Both the position numbers and the translations under genes were made by a program. Below are positions 9,307 through 16,246 of a stretch of DNA of 64,000 nt, in pieces. The stretch spans positions 1 through 64,000 of the forward strand of contig JACOEL010000008.1 in NCBI GenBank assembly GCA_024998625.1, given 5' to 3'. The notes beneath the pieces were generated by a model, which searched no databases, had not been told where the DNA came from, and saw only the letters and a list, made by a program, of their open reading frames with translations. Origin of the DNA: Nitrospira sp. (GTDB lineage: Bacteria; Nitrospirota; Nitrospiria; Nitrospirales; Nitrospiraceae). Within the stretch, counting starts at the first letter, position 1; each line of letters begins with the position of its first letter.

Positions 9307-11409
9307 CTATCGGTCGATGAAGAGGCTGCCAGGGTTTTCAATGAACGTTTTCCGATTGAGGCGCTCCGGGCGCGCTCCTTTGCCCGGCGAAGGAACGGAG
9401 GAATAATCGTCTCTTCCCTCCAAGTCGAAAAAAGCGCCGATGCTGTGTTCATCCCCTTGTCCAAGCCCCCGGCTCACCGCATATTGATCCGCGCCGCCTT
9501 CCTCAATGAACAGCCCCCATCCCCCGAGGTCGCCCATCCCCAAACCCGTCGAGGCGGGGAGATCGTAAAAATCGCTGTCCGTGCCGCCGTCTACGGCGAG
9601 GGCGATACTGCCGTCCCAGGCTGCGCCACCGTTATAGAAGGGACCTTTGGAGCCGTACCGGTCCTTGCCCTGGTAATCGATGGTCAGGCCCACGCCGAAG
9701 TGCGCGGCGGTACCGTGACCATAACGTGCGGCCTGGTGTTCGTCGTCTCCGTTCAGGTCCAGCTTGACGCCGAGACCGAAAAAATACCCGTGCCCTTGAG
9801 AAAAGTTCGCACTGCGATACCGGTCGTGGCCATCCAGATCGACAAAAAGTCCCCACCCCCCGGCCAGACTGTGCGCGCGTTGCGTCGGCTGTTTGCTGAA
9901 GACACGAAGCCCCGCTCCGGTTCCAAGCCCGAAACAATCGTATTGAAACGCAGGGTCTTGCGCATGCGCATTCGGCGCGTCGGTCTCATTGTATGCGCTG
10001 GGGTACCGCCCGCCACATTCGTAGGAATCGTTTCCGGATACATCGATCAAAGCACCGACACCCAACGGCGCTCCGAAGCCCAGTGCGTAGCCGAAGCTGG
10101 TATAGCGGTCGTCTCCGGCGCGATCCACCAGTAATCCGAACCCGCCGAGGGCCGCGCCCTGGGTGAACCGGTTCCCTTCGTAGATGTCCTGTCCTTCTCC
10201 ATCATACAGGATGCCGAGGCCCGCGAGGCCGACTCCGCCGGAGCCGTGTGCCAGCCGATAGGTATCGTTGCCGCTATGATCGATCACAATGCCGATCCCG
10301 GCCCGTCCGGTGGCAAGACCCAACGGGGCCGGCTGGTAGGTATCGTTGCCGCTCAGGTCGATGACGACACCGTTGCCAAGGTCGCTGTTCGGACTCGCCC
10401 CGATCAGTCCACGGTAGGTGTCATTGCCGCCCAGGTCGATGATGAGCGCGGCGCCTTTGTCCAGGTCGTAGGTGTTCGGGCCATGGCCTCCCACCACCAC
10501 GAGTCCGTACGACGTGTGCTGAGCCAGGAGTAGATCTCCGGTGATACCGGGAACGGTCTGGCTGATCGGCTTCCGGTTGTGTAACACAATATCGAGTTGC
10601 TGTAAGAATTTCCGGTTGCCGAGCCGCGCCAGCCGTTGTGCGGCGCTGATGAGCGAGGCGTAATCCACTTGCTGCGTGAGGAGGGTTGCGTATTTGGCCG
10701 CGGCTTCGGCGTCGGGGAGTTGCGTGGGTGGGGTGACCTGAGGGATAAAATGATCCACCAGCGGGCGAGCCTGCGTGCACAAGAACTCCCGGTCCTGAGG
10801 CGAGAGATGGCGGAGCGCTTGTTCGCGATCCTGATAGGCCTGTTCGAGCACGTCGGTGAGAAAGGTCAGGAGATCTTCAGTGGCGAGCGTGACCGGAAAG
10901 GTCAGCGGCGCAAAGGAGGCGCCCGTACGATCCATGCCGCCTTCGAGGATATCGATCACGGCCGGGAGTCCTTCGACGCCCGATTCGGCCGCAGTCGCCG
11001 CCAATAGACCGGCCTGTTCGGCGGCTGCCAGGCCGTCCCATGGATCGGCCAGCGTTTGCAGGACCAGGTTGCGTTTGAACTTCGCAATCTTGTGTGTCTG
11101 ATCGGCCAGGCTCTTCCGGACCGCCGGGAGCGCCGCATTGAGATTGTCCTGGAGGTCCGGCTCGATCAGGGCTTTCAGACGCACGACGATTGCCTGTTGT
11201 TGTCGATCCACCGGTTGGTCTGAGGGTTGGGTGACAGCAAACAGATGCGCAATTTGAGCACAGCCGCCGAAAGCAAGACAGAGGCTCATGGTGAGCAGCC
11301 GGTTCAGCAGTCGGCTTAGGATGCGGGCGGTGCCGGCGTCTGCCGGGTGCCTGCGTGGACCGCGTGTCGGGGATGATATGTCTCGTGGCGACGAGGCCGT
11401 ATCGATCAC
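9307..11409 (-). CDS. Lipoprotein-like protein with GNDTY repeats
   Basis: The protein of up to 700 residues has a hydrophobic segment ending LAFGGC near residue 50, suggesting a lipoprotein. A helical region of about 250 residues follows. The C-terminal half contains about a dozen short repeats, each with a hydrophobic-Asp strand then GxDxY: GGNDTY, SGNDTY twice, EGQDIY, AGDDRY, SGNDSY, DGHDRY, NGDDEH, QGKDRY, GGADQY, EGRDDY. Repeat spacing is roughly 20-50 residues. The regular Gly/Asp turns suggest a beta-solenoid or propeller, possibly calcium-stabilised, but this is inference. The GTG at 11409 is the longest start; ATG 11289 would cut the signal short. The GT20 gene lies 36 bases upstream on the same strand. 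Confidence 0.7.
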   Translation of the reverse strand: MIDTASSPRDISSPTRGPRRHPADAGTARILSRLLNRLLTMSLCLAFGGCAQIAHLFAVTQPSDQPVDRQQQAIVVRLKALIEPDLQDNLNAALPAVRKSLADQTHKIAKFKRNLVLQTLADPWDGLAAAEQAGLLAATAAESGVEGLPAVIDILEGGMDRTGASFAPLTFPVTLATEDLLTFLTDVLEQAYQDREQALRHLSPQDREFLCTQARPLVDHFIPQVTPPTQLPDAEAAAKYATLLTQQVDYASLISAAQRLARLGNRKFLQQLDIVLHNRKPISQTVPGITGDLLLAQHTSYGLVVVGGHGPNTYDLDKGAALIIDLGGNDTYRGLIGASPNSDLGNGVVIDLSGNDTYQPAPLGLATGRAGIGIVIDHSGNDTYRLAHGSGGVGLAGLGILYDGEGQDIYEGNRFTQGAALGGFGLLVDRAGDDRYTSFGYALGFGAPLGVGALIDVSGNDSYECGGRYPSAYNETDAPNAHAQDPAFQYDCFGLGTGAGLRVFSKQPTQRAHSLAGGWGLFVDLDGHDRYRSANFSQGHGYFFGLGVKLDLNGDDEHQAARYGHGTAAHFGVGLTIDYQGKDRYGSKGPFYNGGAAWDGSIALAVDGGTDSDFYDLPASTGLGMGDLGGWGLFIEEGGADQYAVSRGLGQGDEHSIGAFFDLEGRDDYSSVPSPGKGARPERLNRKTFIENPGSLFIDR

Positions 11410-11445
11410 GGGCCCGCTCCACAGGCGCGCTGATGTCGGCGTCGG

Positions 11446-12972
11446 CTATTCAATCGTGGGGCTATCATCGGGTGGGAGGATTCCTGCATCGCGCAAGCAC
11501 TCGTCCGACCAGGCCCGGATGTCATGGGTTTCGAGGTAGGTCCGCATGCGATGCATACGCTCCCGGCGTTCCTCCAAGGGCATTTCGATGGCCTGGCGAA
11601 TGGCATCGGCGACACCCTCAAGGTCGTAGGGATTGATGACCAGGGCATCGGTCAGTTCCTCGGCTGCCCCGGCCATGTGGCTCACCAGCAGCACGCCCTT
11701 CTCGTCGACCTGGCTGGCGACATACTCTTTGGCAACCAAGTTCATGCCGTCGTATACGGAACTCACCAGCGCAAGATCTGCCATCCGGTAGTAGGCCGCG
11801 AGGGTGTCCATGCCGATACGGCCTTCCCGGAACTCGATCGGTCGCCAGCGAGAGGCCTGGGGACTGCCTGCATTGGAGATGCTGCCGTACCGCATGTTGA
11901 TGTCATTCACGGTTTCGCGGATGAGTTCCCGATAGCTGCGATAGGCTTCGACATCGCCTCTGGTTGGCACGGCGACTTGAACGAAAGTGAACCGGCCGCG
12001 ATACTGAGGGTACTGCTCGAAGAAGGCATCGATGGCCCAGAATCGTTTGAGGAGACCTTTGGTGTAGTCGAGCCGGTCGACGCCGAGACCGATGCGGATC
12101 TCGGGCTGAAACACATGCAGGTTACGCAACACGCCCATGGCGCGCGTGACCTGGGACGTTCGGGCGCGTTCCGACCAGGCTTGGAAACTCACACTGATCG
12201 GGCGGGCCACGAGCCGCGTCGTATGGCCGTTATATTCGATGTGAGGGTCATCGCTCCGGACTTCGACGCCCAGGAACTCCTTGGCGCATTCGACGAAGCA
12301 ATGGAGAAAGTTGTGGGTCTGGAACATCAGCAGGTCGCTTGCCAGCAGGGATTCGAGCAATTCGCGGCGTTCCGGCAGAATGCGAAACGCGTCAGGACCG
12401 GGCCAGGGTGTATGCCAGAAGACTGCGACCCGCTGGGTCGGCAACGCGGCCTTGATGAGGCCGGGTACCAGGGCCAGGTGAAAGTCGTGCACCCACACAA
12501 AACCGGACTTCCCGCGTAATTCACCGAGGACAGCTGCCGTGAAGCGCGCATTCATGGCTTGGTACGCATGCCAATAGGCTTTGCGATAGGCCACGCGATC
12601 CAACGTGAGGTGGCACAGGGGCCAGAGCACCTGATTGGCATAGCCCTGATAACCGCCCTTGATCTCAGTTGGCTCAAGCCACACGCGGCGCAAATGGTAG
12701 GTGGGGGCGTCGGGGGGCACTTCGACGATCATGTCCCGGTCCACCACATCGCGATCCGCCTTGCCGCTGCCCCAGGCAATCCAGGTGCCGCCGAGCCGCC
12801 GCATGACCGGATCGAGCGCCGAGATGAGACCCCCGGACGTGCGTTCCCAAATCAGATGATTTTTGAGCAGCCGGTGTTCGTATGGCTCGCGATTCGAGAC
12901 GACGATCAGACGCGAGAGGGAGAGATCCTGCTCCGGCTGCAGCTCTTCAAGTGGCGCGTGAGAGGCGTTCAT
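11446..12972 (-). CDS. otsA: GT20 family alpha,alpha-trehalose-phosphate synthase
   Basis: A 508-residue retaining glycosyltransferase of family GT20, which joins UDP-glucose to a sugar phosphate. Landmarks are the N-terminal SRLIVVSNREPYEHR, TSGGLISALDPVMRRLGG, HDFHLALVPGLIK, FWHTPWPGPDAFRILP, GVDRLDYTKGL and the donor-site YDGMNLVAKEYVAS. The same fold includes glucosylglycerol-phosphate synthase, which cannot be excluded. No trehalose-phosphate phosphatase gene (otsB) is adjacent, and none of the usual OtsB motifs appear in the protein. The start at 12972 (MNASHAP) was chosen because the frame upstream is not coding-like; its ribosome-binding site is weak. Confidence 0.85.
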   Translation of the reverse strand: MNASHAPLEELQPEQDLSLSRLIVVSNREPYEHRLLKNHLIWERTSGGLISALDPVMRRLGGTWIAWGSGKADRDVVDRDMIVEVPPDAPTYHLRRVWLEPTEIKGGYQGYANQVLWPLCHLTLDRVAYRKAYWHAYQAMNARFTAAVLGELRGKSGFVWVHDFHLALVPGLIKAALPTQRVAVFWHTPWPGPDAFRILPERRELLESLLASDLLMFQTHNFLHCFVECAKEFLGVEVRSDDPHIEYNGHTTRLVARPISVSFQAWSERARTSQVTRAMGVLRNLHVFQPEIRIGLGVDRLDYTKGLLKRFWAIDAFFEQYPQYRGRFTFVQVAVPTRGDVEAYRSYRELIRETVNDINMRYGSISNAGSPQASRWRPIEFREGRIGMDTLAAYYRMADLALVSSVYDGMNLVAKEYVASQVDEKGVLLVSHMAGAAEELTDALVINPYDLEGVADAIRQAIEMPLEERRERMHRMRTYLETHDIRAWSDECLRDAGILPPDDSPTIE

Positions 12973-13032
12973 ACGTTGAAAATAGGAGCCTTTCGCCACG
13001 CTGTCAAGCGGCGAGGGTCCAGGAACCAACAA

Positions 13033-13192
13033 GAGCTGATGGCGTATAGCGTATGGCGGGAAGAGAAGAGCGTAGGCCGAAACGAGAGCCTAGCCATGGC
13101 CTGGACAGGAATTAGAGATGCGGCGGCGGACCAGGGACGCTTCACTACTGGCCCTCTTGCCATACGCTATTAGCCATAAGCCATTCGCTCTG
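13033..13192. repeat. Dispersed intergenic repeat with inverted ends
   Basis: The left side reads GAGCTGATGGCGTATAGCG and the right side CCATACGCTATTAGCCATAAG, which is roughly its inverse. A related copy spans about 46658-46770, and fragments occur near 34744, 42890 and 43045. No coding potential was seen, and the stretch to 13374 holds only this and the following repeat. Confidence 0.6.
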
Positions 13193-13194
13193 AG

Positions 13195-13367
13195 CCCGGA
13201 CTATTCATGAATGTCTGCTCCGGCGTCCGATTCTCTCGCCCGGCGAGGCTGTTCTCGCTCGGCCTCCTCGACGGACTGCCAGTACGCCTGCGTCGGCCTC
13301 GCGCGCGAGCAGCCTCGGCGGGCTTCCGTCTCGAACGCCTCGCGACGGCATTCATGAATAATCCGGG
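13195..13367. repeat. MITE-like element with 19-bp inverted repeats
   Basis: Left arm CCCGGACTATTCATGAATG (13195-13213) pairs with right arm CATTCATGAATAATCCGGG (13349-13367), with one mismatch. The 135-bp interior is very GC-rich and has no supported gene. The size and terminal inverted repeats fit a non-autonomous mobile element or a large REP-type repeat. No target-site duplication is clear. Confidence 0.6.
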
Positions 13368-13374
13368 TTAGAGG

Positions 13375-14544
13375 CTATTCGCTATCGGCTCTCTTCTTGC
13401 GGAGGCTGCCGGCGACCATGCGAAACTCGAAGAGGCGGCATTCGATCGCTCCGTTAAAGAGAGGGATTCGGCGGGAAGGGGCCAGCCGCAACTGCCCGGG
13501 AAGTTTTAAGTCGGCGGTGAAAATCTGCACGGTCCAGCCGCAAAAATGTTTCTTCAGGTGATCGCCGAATTGCGGATAAAACGTGCGCAGGCTTTCCGCC
13601 TCTCCCATGCGGTGCCCGTAAGGCGGGTTCGTGACAAGCAGGCCGGATTCGGCCGGGGCGGGGAGTTGCAGGACATCGCCCTGTTGAAGGGTGACCGCAT
13701 CGCCGCTCCCGGCGATGGTGAGGTTGGCCTTGATCGAAGTAATCGCGTGCGCGCTGTGATCGGCTGCGTGGATCAAGCCAGGCCGGACGGGGATCTCCAT
13801 AGCCTTGATTTCTGTGCGCAGGTCGTTCAATCGGCGGGCATCGAACGACAGGAGTTTTTCGAAGGCGAAATGCCGGCCGATTCCCGGCGCGACACGGCGG
13901 GCCATCAAGGCGGCCTCGATGAGGAATGTGCCGCTTCCGCACATGGGATCGTAGAGCACGGTGTCCCCAGTCCACTTCGAGAGGCGTAGAATACCGGCGG
14001 CGAGATTTTCCCTGATCGGCGCTTCGCCCGCCGACTTCCTCCAGCCCCGTTTGAACAGTGGCTCGCCGGAGGTATCCAGGTAGAAGGTGCAGGTAGACGC
14101 ATCCAAATACACGGCGATCAAAATGTCCGGCGCATGGGTATCCACCGTCGGGCGTTTGCCCCTCGCAAATTGAAAGCGATCGCAGACGGCATCTTTCACA
14201 CGCAGGGTGACAAAATCCAGACTCTTCAGCGGGCAGTGGTGCGCGCTCACCTTCACCTTGATGCGCTGTTGCGGCGTAAACCAATCCTGCCAGCGGATGG
14301 CTTTCGCGGCGTCATACACATCCTGTTCGTCGCGATAGGAACCCTCGGCAATACGTAGAAGAATGCGGCTGGCAATGCGGCTCTGCAAGTTCACGCGATA
14401 GCAGAGCGCGAGGGTGCCTCGAAAGGCGACTCCACCAGCCGTGGCTTTCACGTCGGCGGCGCCCAGATCGGTGAGTTCATCGGCCAGGACCGCTTCAAGT
14501 CCGCGAGGGCAGGGTGCAAAGAAGGCGTGATTTGTGCTATCCAT
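13375..14544 (-). CDS. rlmL: THUMP-domain 23S rRNA (guanine-N2)-methyltransferase
   Basis: The 389-residue protein has an N-terminal ferredoxin-like/THUMP RNA-binding part (about residues 1-160). A Rossmann SAM-dependent methyltransferase follows with motif I DPMCGSGTFLIEAAL and the catalytic NPPYG. This matches the RlmL half of E. coli RlmKL, which makes m2G2445 in 23S rRNA; the RlmK half is absent, as in many bacteria. A tRNA-directed relative (TrmN/Trm14 type) is an alternative. It is divergently transcribed from the Nudix gene with only 34 bases between the start codons, so they must share a control region. Confidence 0.85.
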   Translation of the reverse strand: MDSTNHAFFAPCPRGLEAVLADELTDLGAADVKATAGGVAFRGTLALCYRVNLQSRIASRILLRIAEGSYRDEQDVYDAAKAIRWQDWFTPQQRIKVKVSAHHCPLKSLDFVTLRVKDAVCDRFQFARGKRPTVDTHAPDILIAVYLDASTCTFYLDTSGEPLFKRGWRKSAGEAPIRENLAAGILRLSKWTGDTVLYDPMCGSGTFLIEAALMARRVAPGIGRHFAFEKLLSFDARRLNDLRTEIKAMEIPVRPGLIHAADHSAHAITSIKANLTIAGSGDAVTLQQGDVLQLPAPAESGLLVTNPPYGHRMGEAESLRTFYPQFGDHLKKHFCGWTVQIFTADLKLPGQLRLAPSRRIPLFNGAIECRLFEFRMVAGSLRKKRADSE

Positions 14545-14578
14545 TTCTGTCTTTCTGTTGTCGTGATCGGGGGCCGCA

Positions 14579-15121
14579 ATGAAGTTCTGCAGCGAGTGCG
14601 GGGCCGGGCTGTCGAAAAAAATACCTCCCGGCGATAACCTGCCGCGGTTTGTGTGCGAGAGCTGTCAAGTCATCCATTATATCAATCCGAAAATCGTCGC
14701 GGGCTGCATTCCTGAGTGGGAAGATAAGATTCTGCTGTGCCGAAGGGCGATCGAACCGCGCACAGGCCATTGGACCTTTCCCGCCGGGTTCATGGAGATC
14801 GGGGAGAGCACCGAGCAGGCGGCCATCCGCGAAACGTTTGAAGAGGCGCATGCCGACGTCGAGATTACATCCCTCTATGCCGTCTTGAGTCTGCCGCGTA
14901 TCAGTCAGGTCCACATGATCTTTCGCGGCTCCATGCGCACCCGGGAGTTCAAACCCGGCACGGAGAGTCTCGATGTGCAACTGTTCTCGCTGGAGGACAT
15001 TCCCTGGGATGATCTGGCCTTTCCCGTGATCACCGAAGCCCTTGAACGCTACGTCGCCGATGTGGCCCGTGGCGCCTTCTCCATGCATTTCGGCAGCGTC
15101 TTCCCCCGGATGAAATCGTAA
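14579..15121 (+). CDS. Nudix hydrolase with N-terminal zinc ribbon
   Basis: The 180-residue protein starts with a zinc ribbon (CSECG and CESCQ) and continues with a Nudix fold. The Nudix box reads [22 protein letters not shown], canonical except that the final conserved Gly is His. This architecture is seen in NADH pyrophosphatase-like and ADP-ribose pyrophosphatase-like Nudix enzymes; the substrate cannot be read from sequence. It needs Mg2+ through the box glutamates. Its start lies 34 bases from the divergent rlmL-like start. Confidence 0.88.
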   Translation: MKFCSECGAGLSKKIPPGDNLPRFVCESCQVIHYINPKIVAGCIPEWEDKILLCRRAIEPRTGHWTFPAGFMEIGESTEQAAIRETFEEAHADVEITSLYAVLSLPRISQVHMIFRGSMRTREFKPGTESLDVQLFSLEDIPWDDLAFPVITEALERYVADVARGAFSMHFGSVFPRMKS

Positions 15122-15127
15122 GCGGGC

Positions 15128-15247
15128 GTGAAACGTGAAATGTGAAACGTAAAACGGTCACCCGGGACCGTGACGCGGGGCTCATCACGTTCGTTGGTGA
15201 TCCTGTTGCGCAGTTCGTGATCATCTCCGCACGCGATACGTTTCACC
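15128..15247. repeat. Repeat of the GTGAAACGT family with inverted ends
   Basis: The stretch begins with tandem GTGAAACGT-like words and ends in GATACGTTTCACC, the inverse of the left edge. It occupies most of the space between the convergent Nudix gene and the small minus-strand gene that ends at 15253. Related words occur at 1686, 16126, 46628 and 48770. It could serve as a bidirectional terminator. Confidence 0.5.
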
Positions 15248-15252
15248 GGGCT

Positions 15253-15561
15253 TCAGTTGCTGCTGGGTATGATGAGCCCCAACTCCTCCGCCGGTGGATG
15301 CACGAAGGTGAATCCCTTGTCCGTCTGAAAGTCTACGGTCATTCCGTTTGTGCGGTGCACGCTCGCCCGATCCAGCGCCACGGTGAGGCCTTCAAAGTGC
15401 TGCACCTCATCCTCTTCCTGCGCAGCAGGCTCCAGGGTAATCGAGAGGGACAGGCGTTGCGCATCCACGTCGCGCAGCGTAATCCGTACGACCGGATCGT
15501 CCGGATGTTCCTCGATCAGCTTGCGCAACCGTTCGATGGCGGTCCAGGTCAGATTCAGCAT
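15253..15561 (-). CDS. HesB/IscA-like protein lacking the cluster cysteines
   Basis: The 102-residue protein has the fold pattern of the Fe-S biogenesis (HesB/IscA) family: N-terminal LTWTAIERLRKLI, central VRITLRDVD and RLSLSITLEP, then EGLTVALDRAS, GMTVDFQTDKGFTFVHP. The family's three cluster-binding cysteines are missing; there is no Cys at all. It therefore cannot act as a standard A-type carrier and may be a structural relative with another role. It begins two bases after the stop codon of the upstream toxin gene, so it probably belongs to that operon. Confidence 0.7.
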   Translation of the reverse strand: MLNLTWTAIERLRKLIEEHPDDPVVRITLRDVDAQRLSLSITLEPAAQEEDEVQHFEGLTVALDRASVHRTNGMTVDFQTDKGFTFVHPPAEELGLIIPSSN

Positions 15562-15563
15562 GA

Positions 15564-15839
15564 TCAGACTGGTCTGGCTCGTTGGGTCGGGGCGGCGTGG
15601 TGGATGTGGTGAATGTCCACGAGTTGTTCGGTCCGGTCGATCGAATAAAAAATCCGCCAGTCGCCCACCGCATACTTATGGATTCCAGGCAGGTCGGCAG
15701 CGACCGGCTCATGGCGCAGATTATCCACGTTGGAGGCCAGCCACTTCGTCTTGTCGAACAACCGCTGAGCCATGGTTGGGTCGGCAGCGCTCAGGTCGGT
15801 GATCACATCGGGCCGGAAGGCTAAGCGAAACCAGGGCAT
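15564..15839 (-). CDS. RelE/ParE-family toxin
   Basis: The 91-residue basic protein (MPWFRLAFRPDVITDL) contains a RelE/ParE-type core, GIHKYAVGDWRIFYSIDRTE, with the conserved Gly-x-Arg-Ile strand. RelE relatives cleave mRNA at the ribosome and ParE relatives inhibit gyrase; sequence alone does not separate them here. The start at 15839 lies one base after the stop of the upstream antitoxin gene, so the two are translationally coupled. The downstream HesB-like gene follows two bases later. Confidence 0.8.
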   Translation of the reverse strand: MPWFRLAFRPDVITDLSAADPTMAQRLFDKTKWLASNVDNLRHEPVAADLPGIHKYAVGDWRIFYSIDRTEQLVDIHHIHHAAPTQRARPV

Positions 15840-15840
15840 G

Positions 15841-16059
15841 TCACCACCGCAGGCCAAGCTTGTCGGCCACTTCGTCACCCGTGATGCGTTCCGTCGAAGC
15901 CAACGACTGCTTCAAGCGGTCGCGAACCGATTCGCCGAGGGGCGCGCCGAGATCCGGGTCACCCAGCAGCGTGCGCAGCCGGTCGTCGACGATGCCTTCG
16001 ACCAGGTTCTTCAATTCGGTCAGCGTGAGATTGGAGAGATTTGTCGTTGGGTCGGACAT
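15841..16059 (-). CDS. Antitoxin partner of the RelE/ParE-type toxin
   Basis: The 72-residue acidic protein (MSDPTTNLSNLTLTELKNLV) is predicted to be helical, with ELKNLVEGIVDDRLRTLLGD. It sits immediately upstream of the toxin and ends one base before the toxin ATG, the normal antitoxin-first order. The C-terminal EVADKLGLRW is the likely toxin-binding or tail part. No DNA-binding domain is obvious, so autoregulation is uncertain. Confidence 0.75.
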   Translation of the reverse strand: MSDPTTNLSNLTLTELKNLVEGIVDDRLRTLLGDPDLGAPLGESVRDRLKQSLASTERITGDEVADKLGLRW

Positions 16060-16246
16060 GGGCTCCTCTCAGAGTGCGAAAGCATACGGGGCTGGTCTCC
16101 GGAATTGCAAGACAGGGGATGGAATCGTGAGGCGTATCTCGGCCGACGTGTGTAGCCGGACCACGTGATTTCTCACTCAGAACAGGGTATTCTGCGCCCG
16201 CGTAAGCGGGCGATCAATCAAAGGCAACGTCCAAAGGCAACGTCGC

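Noticed and set aside
8902-10134. A 410-codon frame crossing the lon start, the repeat and the GNDTY gene
   Set aside because: Antisense to two supported genes and through a palindromic repeat; no motif.
11524-12519. A 331-codon frame opposite the GT20 gene
   Set aside because: Antisense shadow of a clear enzyme gene.
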